Source: Lysobacter dokdonensis DS-58
GTDB taxonomy: Bacteria > Pseudomonadota > Gammaproteobacteria > Xanthomonadales > Xanthomonadaceae
Length of the DNA: 64,000 nucleotides
Assembly: GCF_000770795.1 (NCBI RefSeq)
Contig: NZ_JRKJ01000021.1
Span: forward strand, 62,001-126,000
Direction of reading: 5' to 3'
Part shown: one piece after another, positions 8,804-17,144 of the stretch
Layout of the letters: every line of letters begins with the position of its first letter
How positions within the stretch are numbered: position 1 is the stretch's first letter
Made by a program: the position numbers and the translations under genes
The notes under the pieces: generated by a model
The model's database searches: none
Told to the model about the DNA's origin: nothing
What the model saw: the letters and a program-made list of their open reading frames with translations, nothing else

Positions 8804-9561
8804 ACACCCATGCGATCAAGGCGATCTACCGATTCGAGATGGCGCGCACCTTCCGCACGATGCTCGAGAGCATCCTCTCGCCGGTGCTGTCGACGTCGCT
8901 GTACTTCATCGTCTTCGGCGCGGCCATCGGCTCGCGCATGGGCGACCTCGGCGGCGTGAGCTACGGGGCCTTCATCATTCCCGGCCTGATCATGCTGTCG
9001 CTGCTCAACGAGAGCATCTCCAACGCCTCGTTCGGCATCTACCTGCCGAAGTGGTCGGGGACGATCTTCGAGTTGTTGTCGGCGCCGGTGTCGTACTTCG
9101 AAGCGGTGGTCGGCTACGTCGGCGCGGCGGCGACCAAGTCGCTGATGCTCGGCCTGCTGATCCTCGTGACGGCGCGCGCGTTCGTTCCCTACGAGATCGC
9201 GCATCCGTTCTGGATGCTGTGCTTCCTGCTCCTGACGGCGGTCACCTTCAGCCTGTTCGGTTTCATCATCGGCATCTGGGCCGACAGCTTCCAGCGCCTG
9301 CAGGTGATCCCGCTGCTGATCGTCACGCCGCTGACATTCCTCGGCGGCGCGTTCTACTCGATCGACATGCTCCCCGAGCCGTGGCGCACGCTGACGCTGT
9401 TCAATCCGGTGGTGTACCTGGTGAGCGGAATGCGGTGGAGCTTCTACGGCATCGCGGACGTCAACGTGTGGCTGAGCGCGGGCGCGATCGTCGGATTCCT
9501 GGTCGCGTGCCTTGTCGGCGTTTGGTGGATCTTCAAGACGGGCTACAAGATCAAGGCGTGA
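8800..9561 (+). CDS. ABC-2 type permease (YadH-like)
   Basis: A 253-residue membrane protein with about six helices and the ABC-2 family features [30 protein letters not shown] and the late [16 protein letters not shown]...[13 protein letters not shown]. Its start overlaps the ATPase stop (ATGA), and the two form an exporter. The 3' end overlaps the convergent HNH gene by 11 bases. Confidence 0.92.
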   Translation: MNTHAIKAIYRFEMARTFRTMLESILSPVLSTSLYFIVFGAAIGSRMGDLGGVSYGAFIIPGLIMLSLLNESISNASFGIYLPKWSGTIFELLSAPVSYFEAVVGYVGAAATKSLMLGLLILVTARAFVPYEIAHPFWMLCFLLLTAVTFSLFGFIIGIWADSFQRLQVIPLLIVTPLTFLGGAFYSIDMLPEPWRTLTLFNPVVYLVSGMRWSFYGIADVNVWLSAGAIVGFLVACLVGVWWIFKTGYKIKA

Positions 9562-9898
9562 CGGTGCGCATGAGCGTCGTTGTCCGCCATGCAGGGTCGT
9601 TGCGTACGCGCTCGCGATAGTCGTCGGCCGCAAACGGCCCTTCCATCTGATGCCGCGCGATGTTGCAGTACCGGCAGGCGGCGACGATGTTGCGCACTTC
9701 ACCACCGCCGTCGCGTCGCGCGACGACATGCTCCGCGGTGCACTGGAAATGCGCGCAGTCTTCGAGCGTCAACCCGTGGCGTTGCGCGAACTGCCACGGG
9801 TTGCGGGTCCACATCGGTGCGTCGCAGTAGTGGCAGCGGTGTTGCTGCCGGCGCGCGGCGGCTTTGCGGAAGCGGCGGAGTTTGTGGTTGTTCGGCAT
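9551..9898 (-). CDS. HNH endonuclease family protein
   Basis: A 115-residue basic protein with two zinc-type Cys pairs (RCHYCDAP and CRYCN) and the HNH core around [26 protein letters not shown], where His and Asn line up with HNH metal and catalytic residues. Free-standing small HNH proteins of this kind occur on many chromosomes with unproven nuclease roles. It lies next to the YciI gene in the same direction but without overlap. There is no sign of an intron or phage context. Confidence 0.84.
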   Translation of the reverse strand: MPNNHKLRRFRKAAARRQQHRCHYCDAPMWTRNPWQFAQRHGLTLEDCAHFQCTAEHVVARRDGGGEVRNIVAACRYCNIARHQMEGPFAADDYRERVRNDPAWRTTTLMRTVTP

Positions 9899-9908
9899 CG
9901 CCTTGCGA

Positions 9909-10283
9909 TCACGCGCCGACGCGCTTGCGCACCAGGCCGATGTCGCGCAGCGGGCGCACTTCGATGCAGCCTGTCGCGGCCCACGGGAGGTCCGCGGCCA
10001 TCGCGATCGCGTCCTCGATGCTGTCCGCTTCGATCAGGTTGAAACCGCCCAGCAGTTCCTTTGTCTCGGCGAACGGGCCGTCGCTCACGCGCGTCTTGCC
10101 ATTGCGGATGCGTACCGAGCGTGCGGTTTGCGCGTCTTCCAGTTGCGCGAAGGACTTCAACGTCCCCGCGCGCTGCAGGTCGTCGGCCTTTTCCAGGCAG
10201 CCCTTCATCATCGTGTCGAACTGTCCGTCGGGCAGGGCGCCGAGCAGATCCGGGTCGGTGTAGACGAGCAGCAGGTATTGCAT
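9909..10283 (-). CDS. YciI-family protein (DGPF domain)
   Basis: A 124-residue protein with the hallmark segments MQYLLLVYTD, VSDGPFAETKELLGGF and IEVRPL. It belongs to the YCII-related, ferredoxin-like-fold family. Members are small dimeric proteins with a conserved His/Asp-type site and largely unknown roles; in actinobacteria and proteobacteria they often accompany ECF sigma factors. Here no sigma gene is adjacent. It was probably transcribed with the HNH gene 10 bases downstream. Confidence 0.88.
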   Translation of the reverse strand: MQYLLLVYTDPDLLGALPDGQFDTMMKGCLEKADDLQRAGTLKSFAQLEDAQTARSVRIRNGKTRVSDGPFAETKELLGGFNLIEADSIEDAIAMAADLPWAATGCIEVRPLRDIGLVRKRVGA

Positions 10284-10331
10284 GCGGCGACTCCGCGCAG
10301 GGCGACTGCGCGGAATGCTAGCGCATCGGGC

Positions 10332-11603
10332 TCAGCCGTTCGCGGCCTGCGCTTCCTGAGACTGGCGCTTGAGGGCCTGCAGGCGCTCGAGCTCGATCTG
10401 GTCGCGCTTGTCCTGCTGCTTGCGCAGCTCCTCGCGGCGCGTGATCTCCACGTCCTGCGCGCTCGGTTCGTGCCGCAGCTCCAGCGAGCCACCCGCCGCC
10501 ATCGCCGGCTCCCCGCGACGGCTCTTGAGCTTGATGTTCAGGCGCAGCTCGTTGGCCGAGTCGGCGTTGCGGATCGCTTCTTCGTAGGCGATGTGGCCTT
10601 CGTTGTACAACTCGAACAGCGCCCAGTCGAACGTGCGCATCCCGAGCTCGCGGGACTTGTTCATGATGCCCTTGAGCTCGTTGAACTCGCCCTTGAAGAT
10701 CTTCTCGGCGATGGTCGGCGTGTTGAGCAGGATCTCGATCGCGGCCACGCGCCCCTTGCCGTCCTCGGTGCGCACCAGGCGCTGCGAGACGATCGCGCGC
10801 AGGTTGGCCGACAGGTCCATCAAGAGTTGCGTGCGGCGTTCTTCCGGGAAGAAGTTGATGATGCGTTCCATCGTCTGCGACGCGCTGTTGGCGTGCAGCG
10901 TGGACAGGCACAGGTGCCCGGTTTCGGCGAAGGCGATGGCGTGTTCCATCGTTTCGGCGTCGCGGATTTCGCCGACGAGGATGACGTCCGGTGCCTGGCG
11001 CAGCGTGTTCTTCAGCGCGTGGTGCCACGAATGCGTATCGACGCCGACTTCGCGGTGCGTGACCAGCGACTTCTGCGAGGCGTGCGCGTACTCGACCGGA
11101 TCCTCGACGGTGATGATGTGGCCGGCCTGCGTGCGGTTGCGGTGGTCGATCATCGCCGCGAGCGACGTCGACTTCCCCGAACCCGTGCCGCCGACCACCA
11201 GCACCAGCCCGCGTTTTTCCATCACGACGTCCTTGAGGACCTCGGGCAGGCGGAGCTTTTCGAAGTTGGGGATCTCCGCGGCGATCGTGCGGCACACCAG
11301 GCCGACATGGCCCTGCTGCACGAACACGTTCACGCGGAACCGCGACACGCCGGGGACGGCGATCGCGAAGTTGCATTCCATCTCCTGCGCGAACTCCGCC
11401 CGCTGCTTGTCGTTCATCAGCGCGTTGGCGAGCACGGCGGTGACATCACCCGTGAGCTTCTGCTGCGTCAGCGGCGTCATTGCGCCGTGCGCCTTCATGC
11501 TGGGCGGGAAGTCGTGCGAGATGAACAAGTCCGAGCCGCCAGCCTTGGCCATCGCCGCGAGCAACTTGTGCATGTACTCGCGGGCTTGCGATTCATTGAG
11601 CAT
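10332..11603 (-). CDS. pilU: Type IV pilus retraction ATPase, PilU-like
   Basis: A 423-residue PilT/PilU hexameric ATPase with Walker A (GGTGSGKST, about residue 141), Asp box (ITVEDPVEY), Walker B (DVILVGEIRDAETM) and His box (HLCLSTLHANSA). The N-terminus (GGSDLFISHDFPPSMKAHG) and the long charged C-terminal extension after about residue 350 favour PilU over PilT. PilU assists PilT in pilus retraction and twitching. No pilT is adjacent in this window, although pilT and pilU are neighbours in many species. A 15-base palindrome lies about 40 bases upstream of the start. Confidence 0.88.
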   Translation of the reverse strand: MLNESQAREYMHKLLAAMAKAGGSDLFISHDFPPSMKAHGAMTPLTQQKLTGDVTAVLANALMNDKQRAEFAQEMECNFAIAVPGVSRFRVNVFVQQGHVGLVCRTIAAEIPNFEKLRLPEVLKDVVMEKRGLVLVVGGTGSGKSTSLAAMIDHRNRTQAGHIITVEDPVEYAHASQKSLVTHREVGVDTHSWHHALKNTLRQAPDVILVGEIRDAETMEHAIAFAETGHLCLSTLHANSASQTMERIINFFPEERRTQLLMDLSANLRAIVSQRLVRTEDGKGRVAAIEILLNTPTIAEKIFKGEFNELKGIMNKSRELGMRTFDWALFELYNEGHIAYEEAIRNADSANELRLNIKLKSRRGEPAMAAGGSLELRHEPSAQDVEITRREELRKQQDKRDQIELERLQALKRQSQEAQAANG

Positions 11604-11642
11604 CCGCGAATTTTACGGACACGAGCCCCTTTCGATCCCGGA

Positions 11643-11657
11643 TGACCGTCACGGTCA
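11643..11657. promoter_or_regulatory. 15-base palindrome upstream of pilU
   Basis: TGACCGT-C-ACGGTCA is a perfect 7-base inverted repeat around one base, 40 bases upstream of the pilU start and downstream of the DUF3297 stop. It could be an operator. No T-run follows, so it is not a classic terminator. Function is inferred from position only. Confidence 0.3.
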
Positions 11658-11690
11658 CCCGGTTGCGGGCGGTCACCTGTGCGTGTTCAG

Positions 11691-11954
11691 TTACGCGTCG
11701 CTGCCGGTTTCTTCCGACGGCATGCGGAACCACGCTTCGACCGTGCCCTTCACCTTCATCGTCATCGGCATGCCGCGGCGATCGAGCGACTTGCCCACCG
11801 GCACGCGCACCCAGCCTTCGCTGATGCAGTATTCCTCGACGTTCGTGCGCTCGGTGCCGTTGAACTTGATGCCGATGCCGCGCTCGAGCGCCTGTTCGTC
11901 GTAGAACTTGCTGCTCGGATCGTTGGAGAGGCGGTCGGGAGGCGTGTCGGTCAT
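11691..11954 (-). CDS. DUF3297 family protein
   Basis: An 87-residue soluble protein whose segments MTDTPPDRLSNDPSSKFYDE, GIKFNGTERTNVEEYCISEGWV and VPVGKSLDRRGMPMTMKVKG match the DUF3297 family over its full length. The role is unknown; the family is widespread in proteobacteria as a single short gene. It is followed by pilU in the same direction with an 87-base gap. Confidence 0.85.
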   Translation of the reverse strand: MTDTPPDRLSNDPSSKFYDEQALERGIGIKFNGTERTNVEEYCISEGWVRVPVGKSLDRRGMPMTMKVKGTVEAWFRMPSEETGSDA

Positions 11955-11990
11955 TGGGCGCTCGGTGCGTGGATCGGTGGAGCGCGCATT

Positions 11991-12275
11991 CTACGGTGCC
12001 TCGCGGCGGCCCTGTGCGCGGGCGCGGGCGATGACCCGGCGGACGAGGGCGCGGTCGGCGTGTCGGGAAATCGGGATGGCGCCCAGGCGCAGCGCGGCTT
12101 CGCGCAGGTCGGCGTCGACGTCATAGTGGGCGCCGCTGGTCTTGTCCTGGAACGCGCGCCGCGGCATGCCGATCGCCGCGGCCATCGCATGGAGTTCGTC
12201 CAGCGTGTCTGCCATCAGGTGCGCCCAGCGCCGGCCGCGCCAGAGCGTCACCGCGTCGTCCACGTACACGCTCAT
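11991..12275 (-). CDS. DUF4031 domain protein
   Basis: A 94-residue protein starting MSVYVDDAVTLWRGRRWAHL, followed by HAMAAAIGMPRRAFQDK and HYDVDADLREAALRLGA, the pattern of DUF4031. Members are small cytoplasmic proteins of unknown function. It is divergent from the Atm1-type ABC gene, with the two starts 75 bases apart. Confidence 0.8.
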   Translation of the reverse strand: MSVYVDDAVTLWRGRRWAHLMADTLDELHAMAAAIGMPRRAFQDKTSGAHYDVDADLREAALRLGAIPISRHADRALVRRVIARARAQGRREAP

Positions 12276-12350
12276 GTGAAAGCACCGGCCATGGGCGCAG
12301 GATCGCCGCTGGCGTTGCATCCTGTCCATCGCGCCACCATGTGAAGGCCC

Positions 12351-14240
12351 ATGCAGACCCCCGACGAGCAAGCGCAACCCCAGCTGCAGGTGTCCGACGA
12401 CATCGCCGCCACCCCCGACGCCCTGGCCGGCAGCGCGCCCCTCGCGCGGCCGACCGGTGCGCGCGCCGACTGGCAGGTGCTGCGCTCGCTGGTGCCGTTC
12501 CTCAAGCCGTTCTCCGGGCGCATCGCTTTCGCGCTGTTGCTGGTGGTATGCGGCAAGCTCGCCAACCTCGTCGTGCCGGTGGTGCTGAAGAAGATCGTCG
12601 ATGCGCTGAACGTCGCGCCGACCTTGCTGGTGCTGCCGGTGGCGCTGTTGCTGGCGTACGGCGCATCGCGCGTGTCGGTCACGCTGTTCACCGAATTGCG
12701 GCAGGTCGTCTTCGCGCGCGTGATGGCGCGCGTGTCGCGCCGCGTGACCTTGCAGGTGTTCCGCCACCTGCATGCGCTGTCGCTGCGCTTCCACCTCGCC
12801 CGGCGCACCGGCGGCGTGGCGCGCGATGTCGAACGCGGCGGGACGGCGATCTCCGACCTGCTCGACTGGACGATCTACACGATCATCCCGACCGCGCTCG
12901 AGATCATCATGGTGGCCGCGGTCCTCGCATACGCCTACGACTGGGGCTTCGTCGTCATCACAGGCATCACGCTCGTGGCCTACGTGCTGTTCACCGTGTC
13001 GATCACCGAATGGCGCACGCGGTACTACCGCGCGGCCGTGGAAGCCGACACGAAGGCCAACGAGCGCGCGGTCGATTCGCTGCTCAATTACGAGACCGTC
13101 AAGTACTTCGGCAACGAGGAACACGAGGCACGCCGCTACGACGAGAATCTCCAGCACCTGGAGAACGCGTCGGTGATGAGCCGCAAGACGCTCGCCGTGC
13201 TCAACCTCGGGCAGACGGCGATCGTGGCGCTGGGCGTGTCGGCGATGATGTGGCGCGCGGCGGCGGGCGTGGTTGCCGGGCACATGACGGTCGGCGACCT
13301 GGTGCTCGTCAACGCCTACCTGCTGCAACTGTCCGCGCCGCTCAACATGCTGGGCATGATGTATCGCGAAGTGAAGCAGGCGATGACGAACCTCGAACGC
13401 CTGTTCGGCCTGCTGGACGAACGCCAGGACGTGCAGGACCGCCCGGGCTCCGTGGCCTTGCACGCCACGCAGCCGGAAGTGCGGTTCGAACGCGTTCGCT
13501 TCGCCTACGACGTGCGCCGGCAGATCCTGCGCGACGTCGATTTCACGATCCGGCCGGGCGCGACGGTGGCCGTCGTCGGCCATTCGGGCTCGGGCAAGTC
13601 CACGCTCGCGCGATTGCTGTATCGATTCTACGACGTGGACGACGGCCGCATCACGATCACCGACGCGCACGGCGCGGCACACGACGTGCGCGATTACACG
13701 CAGCAATCGGTGCGCGCGACCATCGCCATCGTCCCGCAGGACACGGTGCTGTTCAACGACACGATCTACTACAACATCGAATACGGCCGGCCCGGCGCCA
13801 CGCGCGAGGAAGTGGAACATGCCGCGCGTGCCGCGCACATCCACGACCTCATCGTGGGCCTGCCCGATGGGTACGAAACCGAAGTCGGCGAGCGCGGCCT
13901 CAAGCTCTCGGGCGGCGAGAAGCAGCGCGTCGCCATCGCACGCGCGCTGCTGAAGAACCCGGCCATCCTGATCTTCGACGAAGCGACCTCGGCGCTCGAT
14001 TCGCGCTCGGAACAGGCCATCCAGGGCGAACTCGATCGCATCGCATTGGGGCGCACGACGCTGACCATCGCGCATCGCCTCTCGACGGTGATGGGCGCCG
14101 ACGAAATCCTCGTGATGGATGCCGGCCGCATCATCGAGCGCGGCACGCACGGCGCGCTGATCGCGATGCAGGGCCACTACGCGCAGATGTGGAAGCTGCA
14201 GCAGCAGGAGCGGCAGCGCGAACTCGAGGCGGCCGGCTGA
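12351..14240 (+). CDS. Atm1/HMT1-type ABC exporter (fused permease and ATPase)
   Basis: A 629-residue half-transporter. An N-terminal six-helix exporter domain (about residues 40-340) contains VVLKKIVDALN and the coupling region NYETVKYFGNEEHEARRYDE, characteristic of the ABCB7/Atm1 class. The ATPase domain has Walker A (GHSGSGKSTLARLLYRFYD), LSGGEKQRVAIARAL, and Walker B (ILIFDEATSALD). Bacterial homologues export glutathione-derived or metal-linked compounds and support metal tolerance; the exact substrate here is inferred. Its TGA overlaps the start of the NRDE gene by one base. Confidence 0.92.
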   Translation: MQTPDEQAQPQLQVSDDIAATPDALAGSAPLARPTGARADWQVLRSLVPFLKPFSGRIAFALLLVVCGKLANLVVPVVLKKIVDALNVAPTLLVLPVALLLAYGASRVSVTLFTELRQVVFARVMARVSRRVTLQVFRHLHALSLRFHLARRTGGVARDVERGGTAISDLLDWTIYTIIPTALEIIMVAAVLAYAYDWGFVVITGITLVAYVLFTVSITEWRTRYYRAAVEADTKANERAVDSLLNYETVKYFGNEEHEARRYDENLQHLENASVMSRKTLAVLNLGQTAIVALGVSAMMWRAAAGVVAGHMTVGDLVLVNAYLLQLSAPLNMLGMMYREVKQAMTNLERLFGLLDERQDVQDRPGSVALHATQPEVRFERVRFAYDVRRQILRDVDFTIRPGATVAVVGHSGSGKSTLARLLYRFYDVDDGRITITDAHGAAHDVRDYTQQSVRATIAIVPQDTVLFNDTIYYNIEYGRPGATREEVEHAARAAHIHDLIVGLPDGYETEVGERGLKLSGGEKQRVAIARALLKNPAILIFDEATSALDSRSEQAIQGELDRIALGRTTLTIAHRLSTVMGADEILVMDAGRIIERGTHGALIAMQGHYAQMWKLQQQERQRELEAAG

Positions 14241-15052
14241 TGTGCCTGATCGCCGTCGGCTTTCGCGCGCATCCGCGATGGACGCTCGCGGTGATCGCCA
14301 ATCGCGACGAGTTCCATGGGCGTCCCGCGGCGCCTGCCGGGCCTGATCCGGAATTCCCGCAGGTCTTCGGCGGTCGCGACCTCGAAGCGGGCGGCAGCTG
14401 GCTGCTCGCATCGGCGCAACGCCGCTTCACGGCGGTGACCAACGTGCGCGCGGGACTGAATCCGGAGTCGGCGCCGCGCTCGCGCGGCGCGCTCGTGCGC
14501 GGATTCGCCACGGGCGCGATCGCGGCGAATGAATACACCGCCTCCCTTTCGGATACCGCCGGCGACTACGGCCGCTTCAACCTGCTGTGCTGGGACGGCG
14601 ATGCGCTCCACTTCGCCACCAACCATCCGCGTTTCGAAACGCACGCGGTCGGCGATGGCATCCACGCGATGTCGAACGGCGCGTTCGACGCGCCATGGCC
14701 GAAGAGCGGACGCGCGACGCGCGCGCTGGAACAGTGGCTCGCGCACGCGCCCCCGGAGGTGGACGCGGCCTCGCTCTCGCCGTTGTTCGACGCGCTCGCC
14801 GACACCGCGCCCGCGCCCGATGCGCGATTGCCCGACACCGGCGTGGGCCTGGACATGGAACGCGTGCTCTCGCCGCCGTTCGTGCGCGGCGCGCGTTACG
14901 GCACGCGCTGCAGCACCGTGGTGCTGATCGACGATGGCGGCATCACATTTGCCGAGCGCCGTTTCGGCCCCGACGCGCAACCACAGGGCGCCACCTTCGC
15001 GCAACTGCCGTTCGCTGCAACACCGTGTGTGAACGGTGCAACATTGCGATGA
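14240..15052 (+). CDS. NRDE (TANGO2-like) family protein
   Basis: A 270-residue protein beginning MCLIAVGFRAHPRWTLAVIANRDEFHGRP, with the NRDE signature and Cys at position 2 as in the Ntn-hydrolase-like TANGO2 family. Further family segments are GGRDLEAGGSWLLAS, TNVRAG and the late RYGTRCSTVVLI. The eukaryotic member has been implicated in haem and membrane trafficking; bacterial roles are unknown. The start overlaps the ABC exporter stop (TGATG), so it is translationally coupled, which hints at a shared metal or haem role. Confidence 0.88.
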   Translation: MCLIAVGFRAHPRWTLAVIANRDEFHGRPAAPAGPDPEFPQVFGGRDLEAGGSWLLASAQRRFTAVTNVRAGLNPESAPRSRGALVRGFATGAIAANEYTASLSDTAGDYGRFNLLCWDGDALHFATNHPRFETHAVGDGIHAMSNGAFDAPWPKSGRATRALEQWLAHAPPEVDAASLSPLFDALADTAPAPDARLPDTGVGLDMERVLSPPFVRGARYGTRCSTVVLIDDGGITFAERRFGPDAQPQGATFAQLPFAATPCVNGATLR

Positions 15053-15084
15053 CCTCCGGCACATTCGCGGCGGGAACGTCTCCT

Positions 15085-15090
15085 TAGAAT
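15085..15090 (+). promoter_or_regulatory. Possible -10 element (TAGAAT) before secreted protein gene
   Basis: TAGAAT matches the sigma70 -10 consensus at five of six positions and lies 37 bases before the ATG at 15128. A -35 hexamer is not evident at the right spacing. Confidence 0.3.
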
Positions 15091-15127
15091 TCGCGCTCGC
15101 AAACCCCACTTTTCGAGCACGAACATC

Positions 15128-15418
15128 ATGAAGCGTTCCTTTTTCGCCGTCGCGGCGTTCTCCCTCCTCGCCTTGTCCGCCCACGCGCAGCAGGCTTCCG
15201 GCAACCTGATGGGCAACGCCCAGCCCGGCGACACCGTCGAAGTGACCGGCAACGGCACCGGCTGGCACCGCGAAGTCGCGGTGCAGGAAAGCGGCAAGTG
15301 GATGATCCGCCAGGTCCCGCTGGGCGAGTACACGGTCGTCGTCAAGCACGCCGACGGCACGGCCGAAAAGGCCAAGGGTGCCGCGGTCCGCGCCGGCTCC
15401 ACCGCGCGCGTCAAGTAA
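15128..15418 (+). CDS. Small secreted beta-sandwich-like protein, paralogue 1
   Basis: A 96-residue protein with a signal peptide ending LSAHA (about residue 20). The mature chain contains GNLMGNAQPGDTVEVTGNGTG, KWMIRQVPLGEYTVVVKHADGT and a C-terminal VRAGSTARVK, the strand pattern of carboxypeptidase-regulatory-like domains. It is a clear paralogue of the gene at 15512. Function is unknown; it is probably periplasmic or exported. A strong terminator follows at 15433, so the two paralogues are separately controlled. Confidence 0.82.
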   Translation: MKRSFFAVAAFSLLALSAHAQQASGNLMGNAQPGDTVEVTGNGTGWHREVAVQESGKWMIRQVPLGEYTVVVKHADGTAEKAKGAAVRAGSTARVK

Positions 15419-15432
15419 GGCCTCCGTTCGTC

Positions 15433-15470
15433 GCGAAGGGCGCTCCCACGGGGGCGCCCTTCGCTTTTTT
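15433..15470 (+). terminator. Rho-independent terminator
   Basis: A perfect 11-base stem (15433-15443 pairing with 15454-15464, GCGAAGGGCGC) with a 10-base loop is followed by six Ts. It lies 15 bases after the stop of the first secreted paralogue. Confidence 0.93.
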
Positions 15471-15511
15471 CGGGCATACACTTGCTCCACCGAACGGTTC
15501 GGAGACGTGTC

Positions 15512-15814
15512 ATGATCAGGCTCCCGCATCGCGTACTCGCCGCCATCGCGGCGTTGTGCCTTTCCATTTCGTGCGCCTACGCGCAGTACTCCGGCGGCGG
15601 CCTGTGGGGCCGCGCGAAGGCGGGCGACGTCGTGCACATCGAGAACGCCGACACCGGCGTCAAGCAGGACCAGACGCTCGCCGAAGACGGCAAGTACCGG
15701 TTCGAGCGCATTCCCGTCGGTGTCTACACGATCACCATCACGCACGCCGACGGCACGGTCGATCCGCCAAAGAAAGCGCGCGTCGCGCTGGGCACCAACA
15801 CCTACGTGAAGTAA
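15512..15814 (+). CDS. Small secreted beta-sandwich-like protein, paralogue 2
   Basis: A 100-residue protein with a signal peptide ending SCAYA. The mature chain aligns along its length with the product of 15128: GGGLWGRAKAGDVVHIENADTG, DGKYRFERIPVGVYTITITHADGT and a C-terminal VALGTNTYVK. GGAG lies seven bases before the ATG at 15512. The pair looks like a tandem duplication that has diverged, with the intervening terminator giving each its own transcript end. The role is unknown. Confidence 0.82.
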   Translation: MIRLPHRVLAAIAALCLSISCAYAQYSGGGLWGRAKAGDVVHIENADTGVKQDQTLAEDGKYRFERIPVGVYTITITHADGTVDPPKKARVALGTNTYVK

Positions 15815-15900
15815 ACGGTCGTTGCGGGAAACGGCCGGTTCGCGGCGCGAACGCCGTTTCCCCACGGACATCCATCATGTCTTCCACAGGGGGAAGAGGC

Positions 15901-17106
15901 ATGAGCACCGTGATCCGCGAACTGTTCGCGGGCGAAGTCCTGTATCGCCAGGGCGACCCATCCGACTGCGCCTGGCTGATCGAGAAGGGCGCGATCGAAC
16001 TCCACTCCGAACATGGCCGCCGCAACACGCAGCACGGCACGCTGGGCCCCGGCGAATTGATCGGCGAACTCGGAATGCTCGACGGCCAGCCGCGAAGCGC
16101 CACCGCCACCGCACGCGGTGACACGACGCTGCTGGCGATCGACCACGACCAGTTCCTCGAACGCCTCGACGGCGGCGACCCGATCGTGCGCACGCTGGTC
16201 CTGAGCCTGCTGCGCCGCACGCGCAGCATCCTGGCGGCGATGCCGCAGGACGTGCAGTTGCCCGCCGAAGATCTGGCCACCGAATCCAACGAGGAGCGCG
16301 CGGGCCTCGACAAGATCCGCCTGGAAGCGCGCCTGCGCGATGCGCTCGATACGAAGACGCTCGAGGTGCGCTACCAGCCGATCTTCGACATTCCCGAAGG
16401 CCTCGTGCGCGGGTATGAAGCATTGGTCCGTTGGCAGTTGCCCGATCGCGGCCCGGTGTCGCCGGCCGAATTCATCAAGCTCGCAGAAGAGACTTCGTTG
16501 ATCGTGCCCGTCGGCGAGTACGTGCTCGACCGCGTGATCGAAGTGCTCGTCGCATTGCGCGACGCGGGCGTGTCGCCGTTGCCGAGCATCGCGGTGAACC
16601 TCTCCGCGCGCCAACTCGTCGAGCCCGGCATGGCGCGCCAGATCGTGCAACGCGTCGAACGCGCGCAACTGCCGCCCGGCACGCTGAAGCTCGAAGTCAC
16701 CGAAAGTCGCATGCTCGACTACGCGCCGGTCGCGGCCGTGATGCAACATTGCCGCGCGCACGGCATTCCGTTCGCGCTCGACGATTTCGGCACCGGCTAC
16801 TCCAACCTCACGCACCTGCACAAACTCGACTTCGAGTTCGTCAAGGTCGACCAGGCCTTCGCGCGGCACATGTTCGATTCGGAGCGCGCGATGAAGATCG
16901 TCGAGGCGATCATCGCGATGGCGCACGCCATCGGCGCGAGCGTGGTGATGGAAGGCGTCGAGACGCACGAGCAACTCGAACGCTTGCGCATGATGGGCGT
17001 GCGTTACGCGCAGGGCTACCTGATCGGGCAGGCGGCGCCCACGGCGCAGGTGTTGTCCGGCGAAGCGGCGCGCGGCATCGCGCCGAAAACGCCCGAACCG
17101 GCCTGA
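15901..17106 (+). CDS. Cyclic-nucleotide-binding-like / EAL phosphodiesterase
   Basis: A 401-residue protein with an N-terminal cNMP-binding-type beta-barrel (about residues 5-115; FAGEVLYRQGDPSDCAWLIEKG, GELIGELGMLDGQPRSATATA) and a C-terminal EAL domain (about 145-390). The EAL catalytic set appears complete: GYEALVRW, NLSARQ, LEVTES, LDDFGTGYSNL, FVKVDQAF, MEGVET and QGYLIG. It probably degrades cyclic di-GMP under control of a nucleotide or other ligand bound by the barrel. The start at 15901 follows a GGGGGAAGAGGC Shine-Dalgarno region; an in-frame ATG at 15877 is less well placed. Confidence 0.9.
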   Translation: MSTVIRELFAGEVLYRQGDPSDCAWLIEKGAIELHSEHGRRNTQHGTLGPGELIGELGMLDGQPRSATATARGDTTLLAIDHDQFLERLDGGDPIVRTLVLSLLRRTRSILAAMPQDVQLPAEDLATESNEERAGLDKIRLEARLRDALDTKTLEVRYQPIFDIPEGLVRGYEALVRWQLPDRGPVSPAEFIKLAEETSLIVPVGEYVLDRVIEVLVALRDAGVSPLPSIAVNLSARQLVEPGMARQIVQRVERAQLPPGTLKLEVTESRMLDYAPVAAVMQHCRAHGIPFALDDFGTGYSNLTHLHKLDFEFVKVDQAFARHMFDSERAMKIVEAIIAMAHAIGASVVMEGVETHEQLERLRMMGVRYAQGYLIGQAAPTAQVLSGEAARGIAPKTPEPA

Positions 17107-17144
17107 CCACCCGGGCGTCACGCGGGCATGCCGACCATCGCGGC

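Noticed and set aside
9551-9898. HNH gene as a homing endonuclease or mobile intron
   Set aside because: No intron, intein or interrupted host gene is present; it is a free-standing gene in a normal chromosomal context.
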